Positions 26,697-34,639 of a DNA stretch of 64,000 nt are shown piece by piece (position 1 is the first letter of the stretch; each line of letters starts with the position of its first letter). The translations under genes and the position numbers were made by a program. The DNA is from CAZDQL01 sp964507325 (GTDB lineage: Bacteria > Planctomycetota > UBA1135 > GCA-002686595). Location of the stretch: the NCBI GenBank assembly GCA_964507325.1, contig CAZDQL010000009.1, positions 45,239 through 109,238 on the forward strand, read 5' to 3'. The notes under the pieces are model-generated. The model saw nothing but the letters and a program-made list of their open reading frames with translations, had not been told where the DNA came from and ran no database searches.

Positions 26697-28730
26697 TCAC
26701 GCCCTGGAGTGGGGGAGTCCTGTCCTCCGAACCACGCAGCTCACGTACTCATGAGCGACGTCGAGGCTCTGGCCCGAGGCCTGGTCCTCCTCCAGGCAGG
26801 TGAGGAAGCGGTCCGTCAGCGCCGTGCGTCGCTCCGGGTCCACGGCGTTGAAGTAGGCGGTGCCGGCGCCGGACTGCAGGAGGTGATCCAGGACGTCCCG
26901 CGGGGTGCGACACGGGAAGACGATCTGGTCTTCCGCGTAGCTGCGTGGCTCGAGACCCGCGCAACGGAAGAGCTCCTCCAGGTGTTCGCGGTCCCGGGGG
27001 AAGTCGAAGTCCACGCCCTGCAGGAGGACCGACGGATCCTCGGCCACGAGTCGTCGGAAGATCTCCAGGACTGCGCGAGGTGAGTTGTCCCTGTGAACCA
27101 CGAAAGCCAACAGCCCTCCCTCCTTCAGGGCCTCGCTGGCCGCGGCGAAGAAGGGCGCCAGCGGGATGTAGCCCAGGACCCAGGTGGAGACGATGAGATC
27201 CAGCGCCTCGCACGACTCCAGGAAGCCCAGCGCATCTCCGTGCACGAAGCGCACCGCGGACGCACCCTGTGCCGAGAGCCGCCTGCGCGCGAGGTCGAGC
27301 ATCCCCTCCGAGAGGTCGACGGCCACGAGCTCGGCGTGCGGAGCCAGTCGGCGAGCGACGCCGCTGGTCGCGTAGCCGGTACCACACCCGCACTCCACGA
27401 TCCGGGACGCGCTCTCGATCGAGAGGTCTTGCAGGAGAGCGTCGACCGGCCCGGTGGCCTGGGTCAGCCAGTAGTCGTCGTAGGAAGCGTGGATCTCGTC
27501 GTACGCCTGGCGTAGCTCGCTCTGCGCCACCGGGGCGCGGGCTGCGGAACGAATCTCGAAGAAGCGAGGAACCGGGTGGGAGGTGGGCAACACCTCACTG
27601 CACAGGGCCTGCGACTGCTCTGGAGTCAGCGGCAAGCGGTCCCCTCCAACGTGCGCGTTGAGATCCTGCCCGACGCAGGTGCACCGCGGCCGGGAGAAGT
27701 GTCCCGCCATGCGGTCCAGGATCGTCTCGAGCGAGTCCCGAGTGACGTTGCCGAAGGAGAGCGGGACGAGGTTGCACGGGCAGACCTCCCCGCTCCCGTC
27801 GATGTACAGGTGGGTCAGTCCCGCCCCACAGCCGAAGGCGTCCCCCGACTCGAGGTAGAGGAAGCTGGAGAGCACCGGCAGGCTCTCGTCGCCGGCGACC
27901 AGCTCCTGGTACTCGAGAATGCGGCCCTTCTCCTCGTTGGTCAGGGTCACGTCCTCCTGTCCCGCCAGACTCCCGACGGCACAGGGCTCCAGGAGATGCA
28001 CCTCCCTGGCGCCGGCCTCGGAGACGAAGCGCATGAAGCGCCGGAAGTGACTCTCTTCGAGGAACGAGCGCGTCGCCACCGAGACGACGTAGGGATAGAG
28101 ACCGGCATCGGCAGCCAGCTGCAGGGCCGTGAGCGCCGTATCGAAGGCCCCCTCCCGGCCTCTCATCTGGTCGTGCTCCTCGCTGACGAGCGCATCCAGG
28201 CTCACGCCCAGGGCGAAGACGCCGGATCGTCGCAGCAGCCGCGCTCGTTCGAGGGTCAGCCCGACGCCCGTGGTGTTGAGGGACAGGTAGGTGCTCTCGT
28301 CGAAGGCCGCGGCGATCTCCGGCAAGTCGCTCCGGATCAGCGGCTCTCCGCCGCTCAGGGTCACGTGGACCACGCCCAGGGCCTGCAGGGCGGCGACGAT
28401 CTCACGCCAGTCGGCGAGGGCGAGATCGCCCTGCTCCCTCCCGGAGTTGTAGCAGTGCCAGCAGTCGTAGGGACACCGGTTGGTGACCGCCAGCGTCACC
28501 GAGAAGAGCCGGCGTTCCTCGACGTCCCCGATGGCGTCGAAGTGATCCGCCATGTTGTCGAACGCCGGGCTGGGATAAGGGGGGAAGTGCGTGTTGACGA
28601 CGTGCTTGTCCCCGAACCGCACCACCTTCTCTCGCACGAGGTAGTCCTTGAAGAACGCCGCCACCTGCGGGTTCATCCGCGTGAAGGGCGGTCGATCGGA
28701 GACCTGCGTGAAGAAGTCGGAGCCCTTCAC
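26697..28730 (-). CDS. Radical SAM/SPASM enzyme fused to methyltransferase
   Basis: The 677-residue protein has a radical SAM domain with C86-x3-C90-x2-C93 (RCPYDCWHC), SGGEPL at 126-131 and SLNTTG. A SPASM-like region follows at about 297-380, with cysteines at 301, 317, 319, 350 and 352 that could ligate auxiliary clusters. A class I SAM methyltransferase begins at about residue 405, with IVECGCGTGYA (444-454) as the glycine-rich loop and DLIVSTWVLGYIP as motif IV. The radical SAM half is like those that modify ribosomal peptides or act in cofactor synthesis. No obvious precursor peptide gene was found beside it. The GNAT gene lies 31 bases upstream and the repeat protein 53 bases downstream. 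The two halves would use SAM in two ways within one chain. Confidence 0.85.
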   Translation of the reverse strand: MKGSDFFTQVSDRPPFTRMNPQVAAFFKDYLVREKVVRFGDKHVVNTHFPPYPSPAFDNMADHFDAIGDVEERRLFSVTLAVTNRCPYDCWHCYNSGREQGDLALADWREIVAALQALGVVHVTLSGGEPLIRSDLPEIAAAFDESTYLSLNTTGVGLTLERARLLRRSGVFALGVSLDALVSEEHDQMRGREGAFDTALTALQLAADAGLYPYVVSVATRSFLEESHFRRFMRFVSEAGAREVHLLEPCAVGSLAGQEDVTLTNEEKGRILEYQELVAGDESLPVLSSFLYLESGDAFGCGAGLTHLYIDGSGEVCPCNLVPLSFGNVTRDSLETILDRMAGHFSRPRCTCVGQDLNAHVGGDRLPLTPEQSQALCSEVLPTSHPVPRFFEIRSAARAPVAQSELRQAYDEIHASYDDYWLTQATGPVDALLQDLSIESASRIVECGCGTGYATSGVARRLAPHAELVAVDLSEGMLDLARRRLSAQGASAVRFVHGDALGFLESCEALDLIVSTWVLGYIPLAPFFAAASEALKEGGLLAFVVHRDNSPRAVLEIFRRLVAEDPSVLLQGVDFDFPRDREHLEELFRCAGLEPRSYAEDQIVFPCRTPRDVLDHLLQSGAGTAYFNAVDPERRTALTDRFLTCLEEDQASGQSLDVAHEYVSCVVRRTGLPHSRA

Positions 28731-28761
28731 GCTTCACCTGCTTCCGCTCCCCGCACCGCAC

Positions 28762-29301
28762 TCACGCCCACTCCTCCCTCGTCAATACGAAGTGCTCCAG
28801 CTCCCGCCCGTAGTAGGCCTGCGTGCGCTCGACCGCGTTCATCCCGATGCGGCGGGCCACCTGGAGGGACGCCTCGTTCGGTGTCTCGACCACGGCGTGC
28901 AAGACAGGGATGTCGAGCTCGACGAAGCCGTAGCGCAGGAGCGCGCGCCCCATCTCCGTCGCGAGGCCCTTCCCCCAGTGCTTGCGGGCGAGGTGCCAGC
29001 CGATCTCGATGTCGTCCGTCCACTGCTTCTCCGCGTCGGGGAGGGGCTTGATCAGGGCCGTCCCGACCAGCTCAGCGCTCGCCCTCTCGATCAGGGGGAA
29101 GCTCCCCATCCCTGCGGGCAGACGCTCGGCGCGCTCGAGCACCTCCTCGAGCAGCGTGCGCGTCTCCTCGACGTCGGCCTTGGTTTCGTTGCCGAGGTAG
29201 CGCATCACCTCGGGATCCCCGTACATGGTGAAGGCGGCCTGCGCGTCGTCGAGCGACCACAGGCGCGCGAAGCAGCGTTCCGTCTCGAAGATGGTCGTCA
29301 T
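28762..29301 (-). CDS. GNAT family N-acetyltransferase
   Basis: The 179-residue protein is a RimJ/RimL-type GNAT. TERCFARLWSLDDA opens the fold, IEIGWHLARKHWGKGLATEM carries the acetyl-CoA loop (HWGKGLA matches the Q/RxxGxG/A pattern), and VVETPNEASLQVARRIGM is the typical late block. The substrate is an amine, probably the alpha-amino group of a protein, an amino sugar or an antibiotic. The ATG at 29301 is the only start compatible with the fold. It stands 32 bases after the YddG-like exporter and before the radical SAM fusion in the same direction. Confidence 0.85.
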   Translation of the reverse strand: MTTIFETERCFARLWSLDDAQAAFTMYGDPEVMRYLGNETKADVEETRTLLEEVLERAERLPAGMGSFPLIERASAELVGTALIKPLPDAEKQWTDDIEIGWHLARKHWGKGLATEMGRALLRYGFVELDIPVLHAVVETPNEASLQVARRIGMNAVERTQAYYGRELEHFVLTREEWA

Positions 29302-29333
29302 GGAATGGTGGTTGGGTTGGGAGCCTACTGGAC

Positions 29334-30269
29334 TCACCCCGCGATCGGGGTCCCCGGGGAGCGACGATCCGAAACGGAGACCCAGCTCGCGAGCGAGCCG
29401 AGGACGAGGAGCAGGCAGCCGATCCACAGCGATGCACCGGGCATGACTGCGAGGTAGAGGCTGCTGACGAGCGTAGCGAGGAACGGGGTGAAGTACGAGC
29501 AGGCGGCCACGAGCACGACGTCGCCCTTGCGCATCGCCAGGTCCCAGAGGTGGTACGCAGTCGCGGTGGAGGCGCCGAGGATCACGACCTCGATCGTCGC
29601 ACGCAGGGTCCAGGCGCCCTCCTCGGGACGCGCCAGGCTGCAGCCCAGGAGGACGGCGCCGGCGACGGGCAGGAACAGGAGCACCCCACCGGCGCTCTCG
29701 GCTCCCGAGAGGAGCCGCGTGAGATTCGAGTAGAGGGCCCAGGTCACCGCCGCGATCAGGGCCAGGGCGTAGGCGAGCGGATTGCCCGCCACATTCGACC
29801 AGAGCGCAGCCCCGGACGCTCCTCCCGCCGGCAGCAGCACCAGGTAGAGGCCCGCCACCACCAAGGCGATCCCCGGGACGAGCAGCACTCCCGCGCGCTT
29901 CCCCAGGATGGGGATGGAGAGCAGCAGCGTCAGCGGACACCACAGGTAGTTGACGAGGGCGACCTCCAGCATCTGCTGCCGGTCGACGGCCAGCCCGATC
30001 GCGGTGAAGAGCGTCCCCATGTAGAGCACGAAGAGCGCTCCGCAGACGAGGAGGTAGCGGCGCGGAAGCTCGCGCAGCCCGCGCACCGCCCCGCGCATCA
30101 GCGCCAGGTGCGCGAGGCAGAGCACCCCCGCGACGACCTGGACCGCCGCCGCCGCGCGGAACGGGCCCAACGCCTCCGTCAGGCTGCGCGCGAGAGCGAC
30201 GGTCAGGCCCCACAACAGGATCGCCCCCAGCCCCGCCGCCGTGGCAGAAGACGGACCGGGCCTCAGCAT
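29334..30269 (-). CDS. EamA/DMT exporter, YddG-like
   Basis: The 311-residue protein has about ten hydrophobic helices and two EamA repeats. VALVNYLWCPLTLLLSIP matches the family's conserved V-N-Y-L-W segment, which in YddG lies in the substrate pathway. YddG exports aromatic amino acids and other metabolites, and the substrate here could be an amino acid or a product of the neighbouring catabolic enzymes. The ATG at 30269 overlaps the end of the FAD oxidoreductase gene by seven bases, which indicates translation from one transcript. A longer frame exists upstream but runs antiphase into that gene. Confidence 0.85.
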   Translation of the reverse strand: MLRPGPSSATAAGLGAILLWGLTVALARSLTEALGPFRAAAAVQVVAGVLCLAHLALMRGAVRGLRELPRRYLLVCGALFVLYMGTLFTAIGLAVDRQQMLEVALVNYLWCPLTLLLSIPILGKRAGVLLVPGIALVVAGLYLVLLPAGGASGAALWSNVAGNPLAYALALIAAVTWALYSNLTRLLSGAESAGGVLLFLPVAGAVLLGCSLARPEEGAWTLRATIEVVILGASTATAYHLWDLAMRKGDVVLVAACSYFTPFLATLVSSLYLAVMPGASLWIGCLLLVLGSLASWVSVSDRRSPGTPIAG

Positions 30270-31672
30270 TCCCGCCGCAGCCCCCCTTGCGGATCCAGCT
30301 CGCGGCGCAGGGCCTCGCTCACCCGCTCGACGACCGGGTGCGCGAAGCGTTCGTAGTGGCGCCGGTTGTGGGGTCCGATGCCGTGCTCGGCGCTGTAGCT
30401 GCCCTCGAACTCGTTCACGCACAGGCCGTAGATACGGTCCTGGACCGCGGCGGTCAGGGTCTCCACGTCCGGCTCGACCTGCTCGGGGTCCCACACCAGG
30501 TTGAGGTGCGTGCCCCCGTCGCCCCAGTGGCCGTACTCGTAGACCACCAGATCCGGGAACTCGCGCGCCACCAGCTCGTACGCGGCGCGGGTGAACTCGG
30601 CCAGGCGCGAGCGCGGCACGGAGAGGTCCAGGGCCAGGACGTGACCCTCCCGGCTCACGCTCTCGGAGAGCTGGTGGCGGATGCTCCAGAAGTCATCGCC
30701 GCGACCGACCAGGGCGTCGAGCAGGCCCTCGGCCCCGGGGCTCTCCGCGAACTCCCCGAGCAGGTCCTCGAGCAGACCTTCCAGGTCGAGCTGCTCGCGG
30801 TCGAGGGTCGAGGTGAGCTCCACCAGGAGCGCGTAGGTCGGGCGACCCTGGGGGAAGGGATCGCGCAGGCCCGACCCGTGGCGCAGGGCGGCCTCGAGGG
30901 CCGCGCGGGAGATCGTCTCGAAGGCGGCCAGGACCTCCCCGGCGCGGGACTCGAGGTGCTCGAGCAGCGCCAGCGCCGTCTCGCCGCGCTCCACGGCGAC
31001 CAGGGCGCTGGCGCGCTGGCGCGGCAGGCCGGCGACGCGCAGCACGGCGCGCGTGATGATGCCGAGGGTTCCGCTGGTGCCCACGTAGAGCTGCTTGAGG
31101 TCCAGGCCCGTGTTGTCCTTGCGCAGGCGGCCCAGGCGGTTCACCAGGGTCCCGTCGGAGAGGGCCACCTCGATCCCCAACAGGTTCGCGCGCACGTCCC
31201 CGTAGCGCATCAGCCGCGCCCCCCCGGCGTTGGTGGCGATCAGGCCGCCGACCTGGGGATCGGCACCCAGGTCGATGGGGAAGAAGAGCCCGTGGGGCTC
31301 GAGCTCCTCGTTCAGTCGGCTCAGGGTCACGCCGGCGTCCACCAGGACGGTGCGGTCGACCGGGTCGATCTCGACGGTGCGGGAGAGGCGCTCCAGGGAG
31401 ATCACCAACTGCTCCCCGCTGGCGTCGGGATTCGACGCACCCACCAGGCCCGTGTTGGCGCCGAGCGGGTGTACGCGCACGCCGTGCTCGCTCGCCAGCC
31501 CCAGGACCCGCGCGACCTCCTCTGGGGTTCGCGGCCGCGTCACCGCCAGGGCCTCTCCACGGCCGTAGCGCCAACCCTGCTCGTAGGGCTCGCGGTCCGA
31601 GGCCTCGGTCAGCACGGCGTCGGCCCCCAGCTCGCCGCGCAGGAGCTCGAGCAACTGCGCCGCGCCGCTCAA
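30263..31672 (-). CDS. FAD-linked D-2-hydroxyglutarate dehydrogenase-like enzyme
   Basis: The 469-residue protein belongs to the FAD-binding oxidase type 4 family (vanillyl-alcohol oxidase fold; GlcD, D-lactate and D-2-hydroxyglutarate dehydrogenases). The FAD domain has PLGANTGLVGAS at 69-80, DPQVGGLIATNAGG, LYVGTSGTLGIIT and a matching substrate domain. The C-terminal YEYGHWGDGGTHLNLVW and SAEHGIGPHNRRHY carry conserved metal or substrate His residues. The start is a TTG at 31672, supported by GGGAG upstream and by overlap with the preceding stop (TTGA). Because the preceding gene is HglS-like, whose product is D-2-hydroxyglutarate, oxidation of that compound to 2-oxoglutarate is the best prediction. 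Confidence 0.8.
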   Translation of the reverse strand: MSGAAQLLELLRGELGADAVLTEASDREPYEQGWRYGRGEALAVTRPRTPEEVARVLGLASEHGVRVHPLGANTGLVGASNPDASGEQLVISLERLSRTVEIDPVDRTVLVDAGVTLSRLNEELEPHGLFFPIDLGADPQVGGLIATNAGGARLMRYGDVRANLLGIEVALSDGTLVNRLGRLRKDNTGLDLKQLYVGTSGTLGIITRAVLRVAGLPRQRASALVAVERGETALALLEHLESRAGEVLAAFETISRAALEAALRHGSGLRDPFPQGRPTYALLVELTSTLDREQLDLEGLLEDLLGEFAESPGAEGLLDALVGRGDDFWSIRHQLSESVSREGHVLALDLSVPRSRLAEFTRAAYELVAREFPDLVVYEYGHWGDGGTHLNLVWDPEQVEPDVETLTAAVQDRIYGLCVNEFEGSYSAEHGIGPHNRRHYERFAHPVVERVSEALRRELDPQGGLRREC

Positions 31673-32688
31673 GGCTGCTGCTCCCGCCGCGTCATGACGA
31701 AGATGCCCTGGGCGTTGGAGGAGTCGAAGCCCAGGTCGAGCTGGCCGGGCTGCTCCTCGTGGCGCGTGATGAACTCGTGGAAGGAGCCGGGCACGCGACG
31801 CATCACGAGCTCTCCCTGGTCGTCGACGAAGAGCCGCTCCACCTCCTGGGCGCGGAAGGCGGTCTGGATCACGCGCCCCGAGGCGGAGACCTCGACCTCG
31901 TCCTTGATCGGCCGGCCCAGGCGGCGCTGCTCCTCGGCCACCGCGGCCACGTCCTCGACGCGGTCCGTGGCGTGGTTGAAGAGCTGGCCCTCGTGACAGA
32001 TCCAGGCCATCTCCTGGCTCTCCGCGGCGATCAGCTCGTAGTCCGTCAGGCGCGGGTGGTCGTGCTGGCGATCGAAGCAGGCCACCAGGTCCGGCAGCAG
32101 GAGCCGGGCCCGATCCAGGGGTAAGGAGCCCTCCCTCGCCAGCTCCGCGAGATCCTCCTGGGCGCTCGGCGGCAGGGGATCGCGGCTCGTGCCGACCACG
32201 CGCTGGACCGCGGCCTGGAACTCGGGGGAGAAGCGCTCGGGGTGGAACTCGGAGACGAAGTACTGGGGGATCGACTCCGGCAGCTGCGCGTGGGTGTAGA
32301 CGTACCCCGTCATGCTCAACCGCTCGAGGGGATAGGTCTCCGCATGGCGATAGCCCAGGGGCTCGAGGAAGCGCGCGAAGGAGGCCCGGCCGGGGGGCAG
32401 CTCGCCGCAGGGCGCGGCGACGGTGCGCAGGGCGCCGTGGTCGAACCAGAGCCTCCGGCCGGCGCGGTACAAATCGCGCACGTAGGCGCGGGCCCAGGTG
32501 ACGCGCTGGACGACGTCCTCGAACAGCACCAGGGCCAGGGCGGTGGAGAGCTCGGGGCCCGTGGCGCGGCCCTCGGCGGAGGCCGGCAGGGGCGGGAGGT
32601 GGAGGCTGGCGAGGATCTCCTCGCTGCGCCGCGCGCCGAGCACGGCTCGCAGGAGCTCGGTGGTGGAGGTGGTGGGGGAGGCGGTCAT
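31669..32688 (-). CDS. hglS: 2-oxoadipate dioxygenase/decarboxylase, DUF1338/HglS type
   Basis: The 339-residue protein belongs to the DUF1338 family. Pseudomonas putida HglS is a member; it is a non-haem iron enzyme that converts 2-oxoadipate to D-2-hydroxyglutarate with loss of CO2. Metal-site candidates are FDHGALRT (82-89), the His pair in WICHEGQLFNHATDR, and later RVIQTAFRA and FHEFITRHEE. The length is somewhat shorter than HglS (about 460 residues), so parts of the family's insertions are missing. The gene overlaps the FAD enzyme by four bases (TTGA), which matches a two-step route to 2-oxoglutarate in lysine breakdown. Upstream aminotransferase and pipecolate genes are not in the window. 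Confidence 0.75.
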   Translation of the reverse strand: MTASPTTSTTELLRAVLGARRSEEILASLHLPPLPASAEGRATGPELSTALALVLFEDVVQRVTWARAYVRDLYRAGRRLWFDHGALRTVAAPCGELPPGRASFARFLEPLGYRHAETYPLERLSMTGYVYTHAQLPESIPQYFVSEFHPERFSPEFQAAVQRVVGTSRDPLPPSAQEDLAELAREGSLPLDRARLLLPDLVACFDRQHDHPRLTDYELIAAESQEMAWICHEGQLFNHATDRVEDVAAVAEEQRRLGRPIKDEVEVSASGRVIQTAFRAQEVERLFVDDQGELVMRRVPGSFHEFITRHEEQPGQLDLGFDSSNAQGIFVMTRREQQP

Positions 32689-32943
32689 CGGGTGGACTGG
32701 CGGCCGCGGGTGGGGGAAGGAGGGGCTCGAAGATGCAGCTTCTTCGTCGAGGCCGATCCGAGCCGCGGGTTCGACCTCCGCCGCAGACCCGCGACGCCGG
32801 CGAAGGGCTCGAACGGCGCGAGAAGTTAGCGCAATCGGGCCGCGCTGGCGCGGGAATCCGCCAGTCCCTCGGTCTTTCGCGGCCGAGCCGGTGCCGTCGC
32901 CGTCTGGGACCCCGGAACCGCCGCCAGTCCAATCCTCGGCGCG

Positions 32944-33420
32944 CTACTGCAGCACCAGCTCGTCGAGGACGTGCTGGAAGCGCGAGAGGGTATCGATGTA
33001 GCGCGAGAAGTAGGCCCGCGCCATCACGGTCATCGTCTTCAGCCCCACGGCGCTGTTGTCCTCGAGGAGCGCGCGGAACGGCTCGGCCTCGATGGCGAGC
33101 ACGGAACTGTCCTCCCGGCACTCCGCCGTGGTCGTGAAGCGATCGAATCCCAGGAGCGGCGACAGCCCGAAGATGTCGCCCTGCCCCATCCGACCGACGA
33201 CCAGGCTGGACACGTCGTCCGCGGAGGGAAGCTTGAGACTCACTTGCCCCTCCAGGACCACGAAGAAGTGGGAGCCCTGCTCGCCGCGCTCGAAGACGCG
33301 CTCGCCCGCCCCGTACTCTTTCGCCCCGGAGAACGTGCTGATGCTCTCGACCTCTTCGAAGCTGAAGCTCTGAAACAGCTCGTGGCCCCGGATCATTCTC
33401 GAGACACTCATGGCATCCAT
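32944..33420 (-). CDS. Cyclic nucleotide-binding domain protein without DNA-binding domain
   Basis: The 158-residue protein is a single cNMP-binding beta-barrel. It starts LFQSFSFEEVESISTF, continues through ERVFERGEQGSHFFVVLEG and GDIFGLSPLLGFDRFTTT, which occupies the phosphate-binding cassette position although the usual Arg is not evident, and ends in a helix. The C-terminal winged helix of Crp/Fnr regulators is absent, and no kinase or channel domain follows. The ATG at 33420 was chosen because AAGGA lies six bases upstream and the fold starts just after it. A second in-frame ATG three codons later is possible. It is probably a sensor that acts through protein contacts. Confidence 0.8.
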   Translation of the reverse strand: MDAMSVSRMIRGHELFQSFSFEEVESISTFSGAKEYGAGERVFERGEQGSHFFVVLEGQVSLKLPSADDVSSLVVGRMGQGDIFGLSPLLGFDRFTTTAECREDSSVLAIEAEPFRALLEDNSAVGLKTMTVMARAYFSRYIDTLSRFQHVLDELVLQ

Positions 33421-33667
33421 CCCATCCTTGTTGTCAGGGGCTACGCATGCCCCGTGGATCGAACGTAGCACGGATTCGCGAAACAGGGGTTCCGCCCTCC
33501 GAACCCGACGGAGCTCCCCCTCGTCCTGCGCGGTCGTGTGGGATTGCCCATTCTGATTCACCGCTGTAGCGCGAGTCGTCTCGGTTTCCTCCATGAAACG
33601 GGCGGGTGGTGACGTCCTCTCCCACAGCCCCGTCAGGACCTCACGCCGACACCCTCAGCCAAGCACC

Positions 33668-34066
33668 ATGAAGCTCCTCAGCCTGCTCTGCCTGTTGTTC
33701 TGCGCATCCCTCGCCAGCTGCAGCCGCGCTCACCCGACCCCCGGACCGATCGCCCTCACCTCCGACGGCCAGATGCAGGCCTTCCTGTCCGACAACAGCT
33801 TCGAGCGGGTCGGGGAATCCGCGGACTACTGGACCTTCGACGCGGACGGGAGCTTCGAGGCCCGTGTCGGGGGGGAGAGTCTGCGGGGGAGCTGGACGGC
33901 GGACAGGCACGACCTGCACCTGCGGGATCTCACCTCAGGCGACCGCGAACCGGGTGCAGCGGCCCTGCCGGATCGCACCTCCAGCCTCGGCTGGTTGGAT
34001 GGCAAGCTCAACATCGAGATCGACGGGGTGCAGTACCGCAGTAGCAGGGGATTCCTGGGGCGGTAG
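33668..34066 (+). CDS. Small lipoprotein of unknown function
   Basis: The 132-residue protein has a lipoprotein signal (MKLLSLLCLLFCASLASC, lipobox LASC with Cys18). The mature part is short and beta-rich. Phrases such as YWTFDADGSFEAR and LRGSWTADRHDLHLRDL resemble lipocalin-like META/DUF domains that report a reduced or stressed state, but no family was identified with confidence. The ATG at 33668 was chosen because the signal peptide begins there. It is divergent from the cNMP-binding gene across 247 bases and convergent with the CGGC gene. Confidence 0.7.
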   Translation: MKLLSLLCLLFCASLASCSRAHPTPGPIALTSDGQMQAFLSDNSFERVGESADYWTFDADGSFEARVGGESLRGSWTADRHDLHLRDLTSGDREPGAAALPDRTSSLGWLDGKLNIEIDGVQYRSSRGFLGR

Positions 34067-34103
34067 GGGAGGCTCAGGCGCTACCCGCGGAGCTCGTCGT
34101 CGG

Positions 34104-34451
34104 TCAGTGATAGTTGTGCGTACCCTTGACCACGGGGACCCCCGTCTTCGCGGTCAGGATCGCGGCGAACTCGTCGGGAGTTCCGTAGGGGCACCCCGGC
34201 TTGGCGCCCACGAAGCAGCTGCTCAGGTGAATCGCGTCGGGTTTCACCTCCGACAGCCGGATTGCCATCCCCACGGTCGGGGCGACGCTGCGGCCCGGGC
34301 ACTCGCAGCGCACGAAGGCCACGACGGTGTGCTCCCCTTCGAACTTGCCGTCCCCGCAGCCCGCCGCCTTCAGGCAGCGCCATTCCCCGGGACAGCCGTA
34401 GCCGCTCTCCATGTACGCCCCGCACCCAACGATCATGACCTTTTTCATCAT
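34104..34451 (-). CDS. CGGC-domain-like cysteine protein
   Basis: The 115-residue protein resembles the CGGC domain family, whose conserved cysteines are thought to bind a metal or cluster. Cysteines occur in VGCGAYM, GYGCPGEWRCLKAAGCG, RCECPGRS (the position of the name-giving CGGCPGR), LSSCF and KPGCPYG. The central CGGC is CECP here, so one cysteine pattern has changed. ATG codons occur at 34451 and 34448, and either could be used; AGAGG stands upstream. Function is unknown in the family. It is divergent from the TPR-CHAT gene across 188 bases. Confidence 0.75.
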   Translation of the reverse strand: MMKKVMIVGCGAYMESGYGCPGEWRCLKAAGCGDGKFEGEHTVVAFVRCECPGRSVAPTVGMAIRLSEVKPDAIHLSSCFVGAKPGCPYGTPDEFAAILTAKTGVPVVKGTHNYH

Positions 34452-34639
34452 CACGCCTCTGAACCCGTGCTGTTCGGTTTCGCTGCGGGGGAGATCCTCG
34501 GTCCGGGACCGGGCCAAGGCAAGTCCGAGGCTGGATCCGCTCGGCCGCAGGCCGTCGCGATCCCTGCGCAAGAGCTACAATCCACACCGAGTCGCACCGC
34601 AGTCGCCTCAGGAGCCAGGCGCTCCGTTCACCGATCGCC

